Position numbers and translations under genes: made by a program
Shown: one piece after another, positions 1 through 7,185 of the stretch
How positions within the stretch are numbered: the first letter of the stretch is position 1
Layout: the number at the start of each line of letters is the position of its first letter
Notes under the pieces: generated by a model
What the model saw: the letters and a program-made list of their open reading frames with translations, nothing else
Databases searched by the model: none
What the model was told of the DNA's origin: nothing
Source of the DNA: Deltaproteobacteria bacterium HGW-Deltaproteobacteria-13
GTDB taxonomy: Bacteria > Desulfobacterota > Syntrophia > Syntrophales > Smithellaceae
Reading direction: 5' to 3'
Length of the DNA: 46,340 bases
Assembly: GCA_002840555.1 (NCBI GenBank)
Contig: PHBJ01000005.1
Coordinates: 238,045-284,384, forward strand

Positions 1-1450
1 CATATCGGGATTGGCCACATCGCTCGCGGAGGGGACGACAACGATTACGGCATCATCAGGAAGCGTTTCCGGCTTCACGACCCTCACAATACTCCCGCCG
101 ACGATTACATCTATCGCGGTAACGCCGGCAAATCCAAGTATTGACCGGGGCGCAACGCAGCAATTCATTGCCACCGGCACCTATTCAGACAACACCACGC
201 AAGTCATCACCGCTTCCGTGACCTGGAGTTCATCCGCGCCATCCGTCGCAACCATCAGCACAAGCGGACTGGCGGCATCGAATGCCGCCGGCGCAACAAC
301 GATCACCGCTTTGTCAGGAAGCATTTTCGGTTCCACGATACTGACCGTGCGGGCGTTAAGTAACGATAACGTGCTTGCCGTGGCTGTAAACGGCGGCTTA
401 AACGGTAATTATGTCAATGGGCCTTTCGTCAGCGTTACGATCTGTTCCCCCGGAACCTCAACCTGCAAGACCATAAACAATATTCTGCTGGATACGGGAG
501 CTTCCGGACTGCGGATATTCAAATCGCTTCTCACAGATATTCCTCTCACGCAGGTGGCCAGCGGAGCAGGATCGCTGGCGAACTGTATAAATTACGTTGA
601 CGGATCGGCGGAATGGGGATCGGTTCAGATAGCGGATATCATCATGGGCAACGAGGCAGCGATTAACGTCCCGATTCAGGTTATTGATGACACTTTTGGC
701 ACTTCACTTTCCCAAATCCAATCTCTCTGTGGAAACCCGGACACGACTCCACTGGTAACCGGATTCAACGGAATTTTAGGCGCCGGTCTCTTTAAACAGG
801 ATTGCGGCCCTGATTGCGTTAGTGCTTCGAGCAAAGGGATGTACTATTCCTGCAGGGGTTCAGTGTGCAGTCCAACAACAGTCCCTCTTTCCAATCAGGT
901 TCAAAATCCGGTTTCGCTGCTTCCGGTTGATAATAACGGCGTGATCGTGCAACTTCCGAGTATTCCCCTCGGAGGAGCGGCATCGGTTGACGGCAAGCTT
1001 TTTCTCGGCATTGATACGCGTTTGAATAACCCGTCTTCCGGAGCCATTATGTATCCCGCCGATCCGACCTATGGAGAATTCATAACGGTTTTTAACGGAA
1101 GCACATACAGAGATAGTTTCATTGACAGCGGCTCAAACGGATTGTTTTTTAACGCGGGTTCTCCGACCGATCTTATAACCTGCTGGGGTTGGTACTGCAA
1201 TGATCCCACACTGAGTTTATCCGCAACCACAAAAGGCTATACGGGCTCACCGAGCGGCGTAGTTTCGTTTCAGATAGGCGACGCTTCAGCCCTATTAAGT
1301 TCATCTAATCCCAACTTAGTGTTCATTGAACTTGGCGGGACGTATACATCCTTTGACTGGGGACTGCCGTTTTTCCTGGGACGAAACGTGTATGTCGGAA
1401 TTGAAGGAAAGACATCAAGCCTGGGCACAGGCCCCTATTGGGCGTATTAA
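1..1450 (+). CDS. Big_2-repeat / DUF3443 surface protein (5' end outside window)
   Basis: The reading frame is open from the first bases, and the residues before the first possible start (TTG at 11) continue a repeat, so the gene begins upstream of the window. At least one and a half bacterial Ig-like (Big_2) repeats are visible, each ending in an ATIS-TSGLA / GTTTITA pattern. A DUF3443-type domain follows from about residue 118 to the end. That domain has LLDTGASGLR near residue 160 and FIDSGSNGLFF near residue 373, two Asp-Thr/Ser-Gly motifs arranged as in pepsin-like aspartic proteases. It also contains several Cys residues, which suits an exported protein. DUF3443 has no established activity that I know of. 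The Ig-like repeats suggest a cell-surface or secreted location. Protease activity is only an inference from the motifs. Confidence 0.85.
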   Translation, partial: ISGLATSLAEGTTTITASSGSVSGFTTLTILPPTITSIAVTPANPSIDRGATQQFIATGTYSDNTTQVITASVTWSSSAPSVATISTSGLAASNAAGATTITALSGSIFGSTILTVRALSNDNVLAVAVNGGLNGNYVNGPFVSVTICSPGTSTCKTINNILLDTGASGLRIFKSLLTDIPLTQVASGAGSLANCINYVDGSAEWGSVQIADIIMGNEAAINVPIQVIDDTFGTSLSQIQSLCGNPDTTPLVTGFNGILGAGLFKQDCGPDCVSASSKGMYYSCRGSVCSPTTVPLSNQVQNPVSLLPVDNNGVIVQLPSIPLGGAASVDGKLFLGIDTRLNNPSSGAIMYPADPTYGEFITVFNGSTYRDSFIDSGSNGLFFNAGSPTDLITCWGWYCNDPTLSLSATTKGYTGSPSGVVSFQIGDASALLSSSNPNLVFIELGGTYTSFDWGLPFFLGRNVYVGIEGKTSSLGTGPYWAY

Positions 1451-1531
1451 CAAAAGTCAACGCTACAACTCGCGGATGGAAAGAAAGGCTGGAAACTAAA
1501 CGAATCATAACACAAAACACAGGAGGTAAAG

Positions 1532-1813
1532 ATGGAGGAAGTATTCATTAAAAAAGTGCGGGCGGCGGCAACAGCCGGCTGGTGGACTTTATTAATCGCC
1601 TATTGCATCCTGCTGATTCAATGGTTCGCCTATTTGCTGATTATACCCGGACAACCGGCCGCAATGCTTTGCCTGTGGGGTGAAGGAATCACCTGGTCCC
1701 AAATCCGCGATATATGGCTGTGGGGAATGGTGATGTATAAACTCGGCGTCGGAATGATGCTGTTCGTTGTCATCTGGCTGACGCTCTGGGCGAGGCAGCT
1801 GGCAAAAAAGTAG
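1532..1813 (+). CDS. Small two-helix membrane protein
   Basis: A 93-residue protein preceded by a strong Shine-Dalgarno sequence (AGGAGG at about 1521-1526). It has two hydrophobic segments, about residues 16-38 (rich in Trp, Leu and Ile) and about 65-86, joined by a short loop, and a short basic end (RQLAKK). I do not recognise a named family. It lies 81 bases after the DUF3443 gene on the same strand and may be co-transcribed with it, but nothing in the sequence links their functions. Confidence 0.8.
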   Translation: MEEVFIKKVRAAATAGWWTLLIAYCILLIQWFAYLLIIPGQPAAMLCLWGEGITWSQIRDIWLWGMVMYKLGVGMMLFVVIWLTLWARQLAKK

Positions 1814-1876
1814 ACCGGAGATTTTCTACCCGGAAAATATCAGCCTGTAACGCCGCATTTCCCAACCTGTTTTTCA

Positions 1877-1905
1877 TTGACATACAAGACAGGGTTTCCT
1901 ATACT
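1877..1905 (+). promoter_or_regulatory. Sigma70-type promoter for the coxD-coxE-acyl-CoA dehydrogenase operon
   Basis: A perfect -35 box TTGACA (1877-1882) is separated by 17 bases from TATACT (1900-1905). Transcription would start near 1912, giving a leader of about 95 bases before the ATPase gene at 2007. The spacer end TTTCC-TATA resembles two other promoters in the window (23732 and 25616, both on the minus strand). Confidence 0.7.
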
Positions 1906-2006
1906 CACGTCCAATAAAAGTAAGCTCTTATCAGAGAAAATCGCGGTTGAAATAACCACATCTTCTTAAGATTGTTTGTAAAATATCAGAAGGGATTAAA
2001 TTATTC

Positions 2007-2915
2007 ATGGGATATAATAGTGTTGATGATGTTCAATCAAGGCTGACGAAGGCCGGATACATTCCCTCAAGGGAAATCGCGACGGTTGTTTTCCTAGCGG
2101 CCGCAACGCAAAAGCCCGTTCTGGTCGAAGGACCGGCGGGCGTCGGCAAGACAGAGCTGGCCAAGGCCATCGCCCGCTCTCTGGATCGGGAACTTATCCG
2201 GCTCCAGTGTTATGAGGGTCTGGATGAAGCCAAGGCTCTTTATGAATGGGAATATGCCAAACAGCTTCTTTACACCCAGATGGTGAAAGACCGGCTCAAC
2301 GACATCATTTCTTCCGCCTCAACCCTGACTCAGGCGGTTGACCAGATAGCGGCACAGGAGGACGCCTTTTTCTCCGACCGTTTCATTCAGTCCCGGCCGC
2401 TTCTACAGGCCATCAGCTCGGAGAAACCTGTCGTGCTCCTGATAGATGAAGTGGATAAATCCGATCCGGAATTTGAAGCTTTTCTCCTGGAACTTTTAAG
2501 CGATTTTCAGGTTACCATCCCCGAGCTGGGCACCCGCAAGGCCATTCAGATTCCCTTTGTTCTTCTAACCTCCAACAATTACCGTGATATGAGCGACGCG
2601 CTGAAACGCCGCTGCGTTCATCTCTACATTGACTATCCCGCGCGGGATACGGAGATTTCCATCGTCCGGCTGAAAATTCCGGGAATCGAGGAGGGGCTGT
2701 GTGACAAACTGGTTGACGCGATCCGTAAAATCCGCACGCTCGATTTGAAAAAAAGTCCCAGCATTTCGGAAACACTCGATTGGGCGCAAGCGCTTATCGC
2801 CCTGCAAATCAATGAGCTGACTCCGGAAGTTATTTCGGAAACACTCAACATCGTCTGCAAATATCAGATCGATATGGAGAAAGTGCGTAAGAATATAGGC
2901 CGGGTTTTGCCGTAA
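2007..2915 (+). CDS. MoxR-family AAA+ ATPase, CoxD-like
   Basis: A 302-residue AAA+ ATPase. Visible motifs are Walker A GPAGVGKT (residues 42-49), Walker B VVLLIDEVD (142-150), sensor-1 TSNN (188-191) and paired arginines in LKRRC (200-203) suited to an arginine finger. Length and layout match the MoxR/CoxD group. These proteins work with a von Willebrand A (VWA) domain partner as chaperones that remodel or mature metal-containing enzymes; CoxD acts on the CuSMo site of aerobic CO dehydrogenase. The next gene encodes such a VWA partner, which supports the assignment. No CO dehydrogenase subunits are visible here, so the client is unknown. It may be the acyl-CoA dehydrogenase relative at the end of the operon. 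Confidence 0.9.
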   Translation: MGYNSVDDVQSRLTKAGYIPSREIATVVFLAAATQKPVLVEGPAGVGKTELAKAIARSLDRELIRLQCYEGLDEAKALYEWEYAKQLLYTQMVKDRLNDIISSASTLTQAVDQIAAQEDAFFSDRFIQSRPLLQAISSEKPVVLLIDEVDKSDPEFEAFLLELLSDFQVTIPELGTRKAIQIPFVLLTSNNYRDMSDALKRRCVHLYIDYPARDTEISIVRLKIPGIEEGLCDKLVDAIRKIRTLDLKKSPSISETLDWAQALIALQINELTPEVISETLNIVCKYQIDMEKVRKNIGRVLP

Positions 2916-2928
2916 TGTTAGAAAATGT

Positions 2929-2947
2929 CATCCGTAACCGACGGATG
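2929..2947 (+). other. Perfect 7-bp hairpin between the AAA+ and VWA genes
   Basis: CATCCGT (2929-2935) and ACGGATG (2941-2947) form a perfect stem with the 5-base loop AACCG. It lies in the 60-base gap between the two genes and has no T-run, so it is not a standard terminator. It could protect or set a processing point in the operon mRNA. Confidence 0.5.
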
Positions 2948-2975
2948 AGGAATCTCAAGATTTATCCGATAATAT

Positions 2976-4355
2976 ATGGTCAAACTCATTCAAAAATTTG
3001 TTTCCTGCTGCCGCGCTTCAGGCCTGCGTGTATCAACCTCGGAAGTTCTCGACAGTCTCAATCAGTTAAAGCTGATTGACCCGACCGATGAACCGGAATT
3101 CCAGTCTCTGCTTCGCGCTAATTTTGCCAAAAGCATGAGAGATGTACAGCATTTTGACCGGCTTTATCATCTCTTCTTTCATGAAATGCGCATGGACATA
3201 GGTGATATGAAGCAGGCCGCCTTTCACTCCGATCAAATAAAAAAATCGGCGGAAATTCTCAAACAGATGCCCCATGATAACCCTATTTACGATGCCGTTG
3301 TGGACTTCCTGCAGGGAAATCCTCTCGCGCTCCTTCAGGAAATGCGCCGCATCAGAACTGAAGCCGAAGTAACACAGCTGAGATTTAATCTGGGACCTTT
3401 GGGCAACCGCCTCAATGTGATGCTGCAGATTAATAGAGCCGCTTCCGCCGCCAGCGCTCTGGTGGAAGAAAATTATGCAAAAACGGATTCAGCCGCGGGA
3501 CGTGATCTTGCCGCCTATTTTGAAGAACGCGTTGCTTCTGCCCGTTCCATTCTCATGAATGAACCGCGTCCGGGAGACTCCGGCACTAAAAAACCTAAAA
3601 CGGAAGAACAGCGGCTTAAAGGACTGGGCGAGAAATCTTTTTCTTCTTTTAACCGCGAAGAAATTGAAGAAATGCGTGAAGCGATTGACAAGCTGGTTCG
3701 CAAGTTAAAAAATATCGTCAGCCGGCGTTTTTCCGTTCAAAACAGGGGCGGTATCGATGTTAAAAAGACTCTGCGGGCATCGGCAAAATACAACGGCGTT
3801 CCCGTGGAAATCAAATATCGCCGGAAATCGAAACGCAAAAGCCGGATTGTCACGCTCTGCGATGTGTCCGGTTCCGTCTGGGCGGCGGCGCGTTTTATGC
3901 TGAATTTGCTTTACTCCCTTCAGGATTGTTTTGACAAAGTGAACAGTTTTGTCTTTATTGACCAGTTGTCGGAAGTCACTTCCATCTTCGAGGAACATGA
4001 AATCAACGAAGCAATTCGAATGGTATTGGAAAAATCAGACGTGAATTATAACGCGTCAACGGATTATGGCGAAACGCTGCGGAATTTTAAAAAAGACCAT
4101 ATGGAACTTCTAACCAAGAAAACAACGCTGATCATCGTCGGCGACGGCCGCACCAATTATATGAATCCCGAAGACGCGATTCTGGGTCAAATGCGGGAAC
4201 GCTGCCGGCGGGTGATCTGGCTCAATCCGGAGCAGGAAAATCTCTGGGGCACCGGCGACAGTGAAATCAAATCATATATGCAGCATTGTCACGAAGTGCG
4301 TCAATGCCGGAACATCAACCAATTATTTGCTTTTATCGAGGAGCTGGTTTTATAA
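2976..4355 (+). CDS. VWA-domain protein, CoxE-like partner of the MoxR ATPase
   Basis: A 459-residue protein. The N-terminal half is helical and rich in Arg/Glu. The C-terminal third is a VWA domain beginning RIVTLCDVSGSV, with the metal-ion-dependent adhesion site DVSGS at residues 296-300 and a later Asp-rich strand (IIVGDGRTNY). This is the CoxE/DUF58-like VWA architecture that accompanies MoxR/CoxD ATPases. The VWA domain binds Mg2+ and is thought to present the client to the ATPase ring. It follows the ATPase by 60 bases and is followed after one base by the acyl-CoA dehydrogenase gene, so the three form an operon. Confidence 0.88.
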   Translation: MVKLIQKFVSCCRASGLRVSTSEVLDSLNQLKLIDPTDEPEFQSLLRANFAKSMRDVQHFDRLYHLFFHEMRMDIGDMKQAAFHSDQIKKSAEILKQMPHDNPIYDAVVDFLQGNPLALLQEMRRIRTEAEVTQLRFNLGPLGNRLNVMLQINRAASAASALVEENYAKTDSAAGRDLAAYFEERVASARSILMNEPRPGDSGTKKPKTEEQRLKGLGEKSFSSFNREEIEEMREAIDKLVRKLKNIVSRRFSVQNRGGIDVKKTLRASAKYNGVPVEIKYRRKSKRKSRIVTLCDVSGSVWAAARFMLNLLYSLQDCFDKVNSFVFIDQLSEVTSIFEEHEINEAIRMVLEKSDVNYNASTDYGETLRNFKKDHMELLTKKTTLIIVGDGRTNYMNPEDAILGQMRERCRRVIWLNPEQENLWGTGDSEIKSYMQHCHEVRQCRNINQLFAFIEELVL

Positions 4356-4356
4356 A

Positions 4357-5481
4357 ATGACTACTATTTCATCAGAACAATCTTACAGTTGGATATCGCG
4401 TTTCGCTATTGAACATGTCGCTTCCCGCACCGATTTGCAGACAGCACAGGATTTTCCCCGGGATATCTGGCAGAAAATGGGCGAGGCGGGTTTTTTCAAA
4501 ATAGGAATCACTCAGGAGTACGGCGGCAGCGGTGGCGGATTCATAGAACTGGCCAGAGCGGGAGAGGTTTTTGTCCGCAGCGGTTATAATACGGGGCTGG
4601 CGTTATCCTGGCTGTATCAGCAGATTATTGCCGTTTATCTGATCTCCCGCTGCGGCACTGAAAAACAGCACAAGGATTATCTGCCGCTGATGGCTAAAGG
4701 CAATTTAATTGCTTCCTTTGCCGTTTCCGAACCCAAACACGGAGCACACCCCAAGTTACTGACGTCCACAGCCACCTCCGACGGGGATGACTACAAACTC
4801 AATGGAGAAAAAACTTATCTGACTAACGCGCCGATTGCCGATCTTTTTATTGTCATCGCGATAACCGGTGAAGAACAACAGCAAAAAAAATTCAGCGCCT
4901 TTCTAGTGCCGTCCTCCGGCGAGGGCGTCACTGTCAAACCGCGGCTGAAATTCGATTTCCTCAAGCCCGCGCCGCATGGCGGCATTAAATTACAGGAATG
5001 CCGTGTTCCCGCTGCAAACATGCTTGGTGAAAAAGATACCGCTTATCCGAATATTGTAATCCCCTTCAGCGATGTGGAAAATGTCATTATGATGGGCGCC
5101 GTAACCGGAGCAATGGGCGCGGAACTTATGGACATGATCGTGGAAATAAACAAGTGTAATATTCATAAGGATAAATCTCTGCAAATTGAAGTCGGTGCAC
5201 TGGACGCCCTGCTGGAAACCATGCGCACGATTGTCCGCGACGCGGCGCAAAAACTGGATCAGCCGGAAAGAGCCGCCGTGCCACTGATGCTGGTATTTAA
5301 AGAGCTGGCCGCCGGTTTCCAGGCAAGGATAGCCGCCGCAGTAGCGAAATGGGAAATCAAAACAAAAGAACGCTTCAATGTGCTTCAAACCGATATTAAC
5401 GTCCTGGGAGCGCTTCAGGAAAAAACCCTGCAGGACAAGCAGGCCAAACTGGGAGACGAACTCCTGCATGGAGCGAGATAG
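4357..5481 (+). CDS. Divergent acyl-CoA dehydrogenase family protein
   Basis: A 374-residue flavoprotein-type protein. I take ATG 4357 as the start because it follows the VWA stop by one base, has GGAG about 13 bases upstream, and an upstream start would overlap that gene by nearly 100 bases. The N-terminal helical domain (GITQEYGGSGGG), the middle beta domain (FAVSEPKHGAHP, NGEKTYLTNA) and the third domain are all present. The C-terminus is short and lacks the usual YEGT-type segment that carries the catalytic Glu in medium-chain enzymes. Glu241 (in DVEN) lies close to, but apparently one position away from, the Glu used by isovaleryl- and long-chain enzymes. It may be a degenerate or specialised enzyme, possibly a client of the AAA+/VWA pair. 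Confidence 0.85.
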   Translation: MTTISSEQSYSWISRFAIEHVASRTDLQTAQDFPRDIWQKMGEAGFFKIGITQEYGGSGGGFIELARAGEVFVRSGYNTGLALSWLYQQIIAVYLISRCGTEKQHKDYLPLMAKGNLIASFAVSEPKHGAHPKLLTSTATSDGDDYKLNGEKTYLTNAPIADLFIVIAITGEEQQQKKFSAFLVPSSGEGVTVKPRLKFDFLKPAPHGGIKLQECRVPAANMLGEKDTAYPNIVIPFSDVENVIMMGAVTGAMGAELMDMIVEINKCNIHKDKSLQIEVGALDALLETMRTIVRDAAQKLDQPERAAVPLMLVFKELAAGFQARIAAAVAKWEIKTKERFNVLQTDINVLGALQEKTLQDKQAKLGDELLHGAR

Positions 5482-5625
5482 AGTCTATCCATTATACAAA
5501 AATTGCTTGTCTTTTTAATAACATATTGAGATAATAATTCGTGAAGATTGTAGATAATTTGAATCCTTGGCAAGATGAGGGGTAAAAAAGAGGATCCTGG
5601 AGTAAAAAAGGAGGAATGGCTCTTT

Positions 5626-6108
5626 ATGGAAGAAAGGATTATAGCAAAACGACAAAAGAAGAGCGAGCAAGACAAGGCTGAACTGTCGAAGAAAAAAGAA
5701 AGAAAAGTTGATCGGCTCAATGAAGAGAACGAGATCACCATTACGATCATCTCCGGAATAAAAGATATTCCTCAGGAACAGATTCTCTATAACTACAGCA
5801 AAGATATTTCCATGGCCGGCACGAAAATTCAGGGCAATGTTCTTTTGCCCAACGATACCTTTCTCAAAATAGATTTAACTTTAAAAAATGCAAAACAAAA
5901 GATAACCGTTTTCGGAAAAGTAATCTGGAATAAAGTCATCAATGAAGGCGAATATTACGAGGCAGGCGTGGAGTTTGTGGATACACCCAGCGACTCCATC
6001 AAGAAGCTTGAGAATTATATTTTATCGGTTCAGGATTATGCAAACCTTAATCCGGTCGGTGTACCGTATTGGATTTTTGCAAAATTTAACAAGCCCGCGC
6101 CTAAATAG
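5626..6108 (+). CDS. PilZ-domain protein
   Basis: I chose ATG 5626 (160 residues) because AAGGAGG lies at 5608-5614; an in-frame ATG at 5575 lacks a comparable site. Residues 1-35 are a highly charged, probably coiled segment of Lys and Glu. A PilZ beta-barrel follows, with the DxSxxG motif as DISMAG (residues 60-65), then strands VFGKVIW and EAGVEFVD. PilZ domains bind cyclic di-GMP through an RxxxR motif followed by DxSxxG. The Arg pair is not evident here (LYNYSK occupies that place), so binding may be weak or absent. It could control surface or motility functions, but no target is visible nearby. Confidence 0.8.
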   Translation: MEERIIAKRQKKSEQDKAELSKKKERKVDRLNEENEITITIISGIKDIPQEQILYNYSKDISMAGTKIQGNVLLPNDTFLKIDLTLKNAKQKITVFGKVIWNKVINEGEYYEAGVEFVDTPSDSIKKLENYILSVQDYANLNPVGVPYWIFAKFNKPAPK

Positions 6109-6154
6109 CTGCAAAGTTTTTTGCACATCAATTCAGAAAACATAAAAACAAGGA

Positions 6155-6237
6155 AACGTTCCGGGAAAACTTCCGGAAAAAGATTGCAGGATAAGCAGAC
6201 AAAAGCCGGATATAAATTTCTGCATAAAGCAAGATAG
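6155..6237 (+). pseudogene. Decayed fragment of the acyl-CoA dehydrogenase 3' end
   Basis: This 83-base stretch aligns with the last 84 bases of the acyl-CoA dehydrogenase gene (5398-5481), including the TAG stop, with about 60 identical positions and one single-base deletion. In translation, LQDKQAKLG and LLHGAR of the gene correspond to LQDKQTKAG and FLHKAR here. The deletion puts the two halves in different frames and there is no start, so it cannot be a gene. It looks like a remnant of a duplication that ended up on the far side of the PilZ gene. The rest of 6109-6386 holds nothing I recognise. Confidence 0.7.
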
Positions 6238-6386
6238 ACAGGGTCATCATATTATCTTATGATTTGTTGTTGTCCTGTAATCCTCAAGTTTCTATTTTCC
6301 GATTTTATGCCGGGGGACACCTGTCATAGACAACGAAATTTTATGAAGCCTTACGGATGGAAAGACGATGGAAGGGGGATTTAGAT

Positions 6387-6947
6387 ATGAACGCAAAAGG
6401 TATTGTTTATGTTGTAACAAAAACGAATATGATCGCAGCGATTGGTGAGGAAGCATGGACAGCCTTTATGGCCAAACTGGCCCAGAAGGATAAATATTTC
6501 AGCACGGTTATCATGTCCATTACCCCTATGCCGGTAGAAAAATTAATCATTTTTTTTGATGAGCTGTGCCGGGAATTCTGTAATGACGATAAAATGCAGT
6601 ATTTAAAGTTCGGAAAGGCAGGCGCTAAACTTGTCCTGGCGCCGGATGGTCCATACAAGTCATTTATGCTCACAAAGGATTTAAAGCAATTCGTCGAGTC
6701 GGTGATGCCTAAGCTCTGGTCTACGTATTTTGACACCGGTACAGCAATCGCACGATTAGAGAATAATGTTGCTCATATCAAAATCACCGGACTTCAAATT
6801 AAATATACTTATTTTGAATACCTCGTTATGGGTTACTTTCAGCAGGCTATCAAAATGTTTGGAAAGAAATCTTCAGCAAAACGGATCCGGAGTCTTGCCG
6901 CAGGAGATGAAGATATGTATTTCCAATACGCCTTAAAGGATTCATGA
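6387..6947 (+). CDS. Uncharacterised protein, possibly DUF2378/V4R-like
   Basis: I chose ATG 6387 (186 residues) because AAGGGGGA lies 6-13 bases upstream; an in-frame ATG at 6357 lacks a site. The protein is globular with no signal peptide. Its layout (LKFGKAGAKLV, then PKLWSTYFDTGTA, then ITGLQIKYTYFEYLVMGYFQQAIKMFG, and an end with AAGDEDMYFQYAL) recalls the DUF2378 / 4-vinyl-reductase-like sensory folds of deltaproteobacteria. That is a weak resemblance judged by eye. It sits between the PilZ gene and a small membrane protein gene, so a signalling role is possible but unproven. Confidence 0.7.
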   Translation: MNAKGIVYVVTKTNMIAAIGEEAWTAFMAKLAQKDKYFSTVIMSITPMPVEKLIIFFDELCREFCNDDKMQYLKFGKAGAKLVLAPDGPYKSFMLTKDLKQFVESVMPKLWSTYFDTGTAIARLENNVAHIKITGLQIKYTYFEYLVMGYFQQAIKMFGKKSSAKRIRSLAAGDEDMYFQYALKDS

Positions 6948-6978
6948 CCATAAAACAGAGGAAGGCAACAGGAGAACG

Positions 6979-7185
6979 ATGATCGACCGGTTATTTAATC
7001 CCATCTTGGATGTCCTGGATTCCAATCCATATCTGGGAACGATTATCATAGCCTTTGTTATAATTTTAATCGGTGTTGTTTTCCCTCCGTCATTAATATT
7101 ATTTGTGGTATTTATCGGTTATGGAGTTTATTTAAAGTTTAAACGAGCTGGCAATCAAAAAAAAGAGTCTAAATTAAAAGGTTGA
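6979..7185 (+). CDS. Small hydrophobic membrane protein
   Basis: A 68-residue protein with CAGGAGA just upstream of ATG 6979. One long hydrophobic stretch (about residues 18-52) could span the membrane twice, with a turn at VVFPPS. The tail is basic ([16 protein letters not shown]). The gene follows its neighbour by 31 bases, and its last 12 bases overlap the 3' end of copA on the other strand. Family unknown. Confidence 0.7.
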   Translation: MIDRLFNPILDVLDSNPYLGTIIIAFVIILIGVVFPPSLILFVVFIGYGVYLKFKRAGNQKKESKLKG

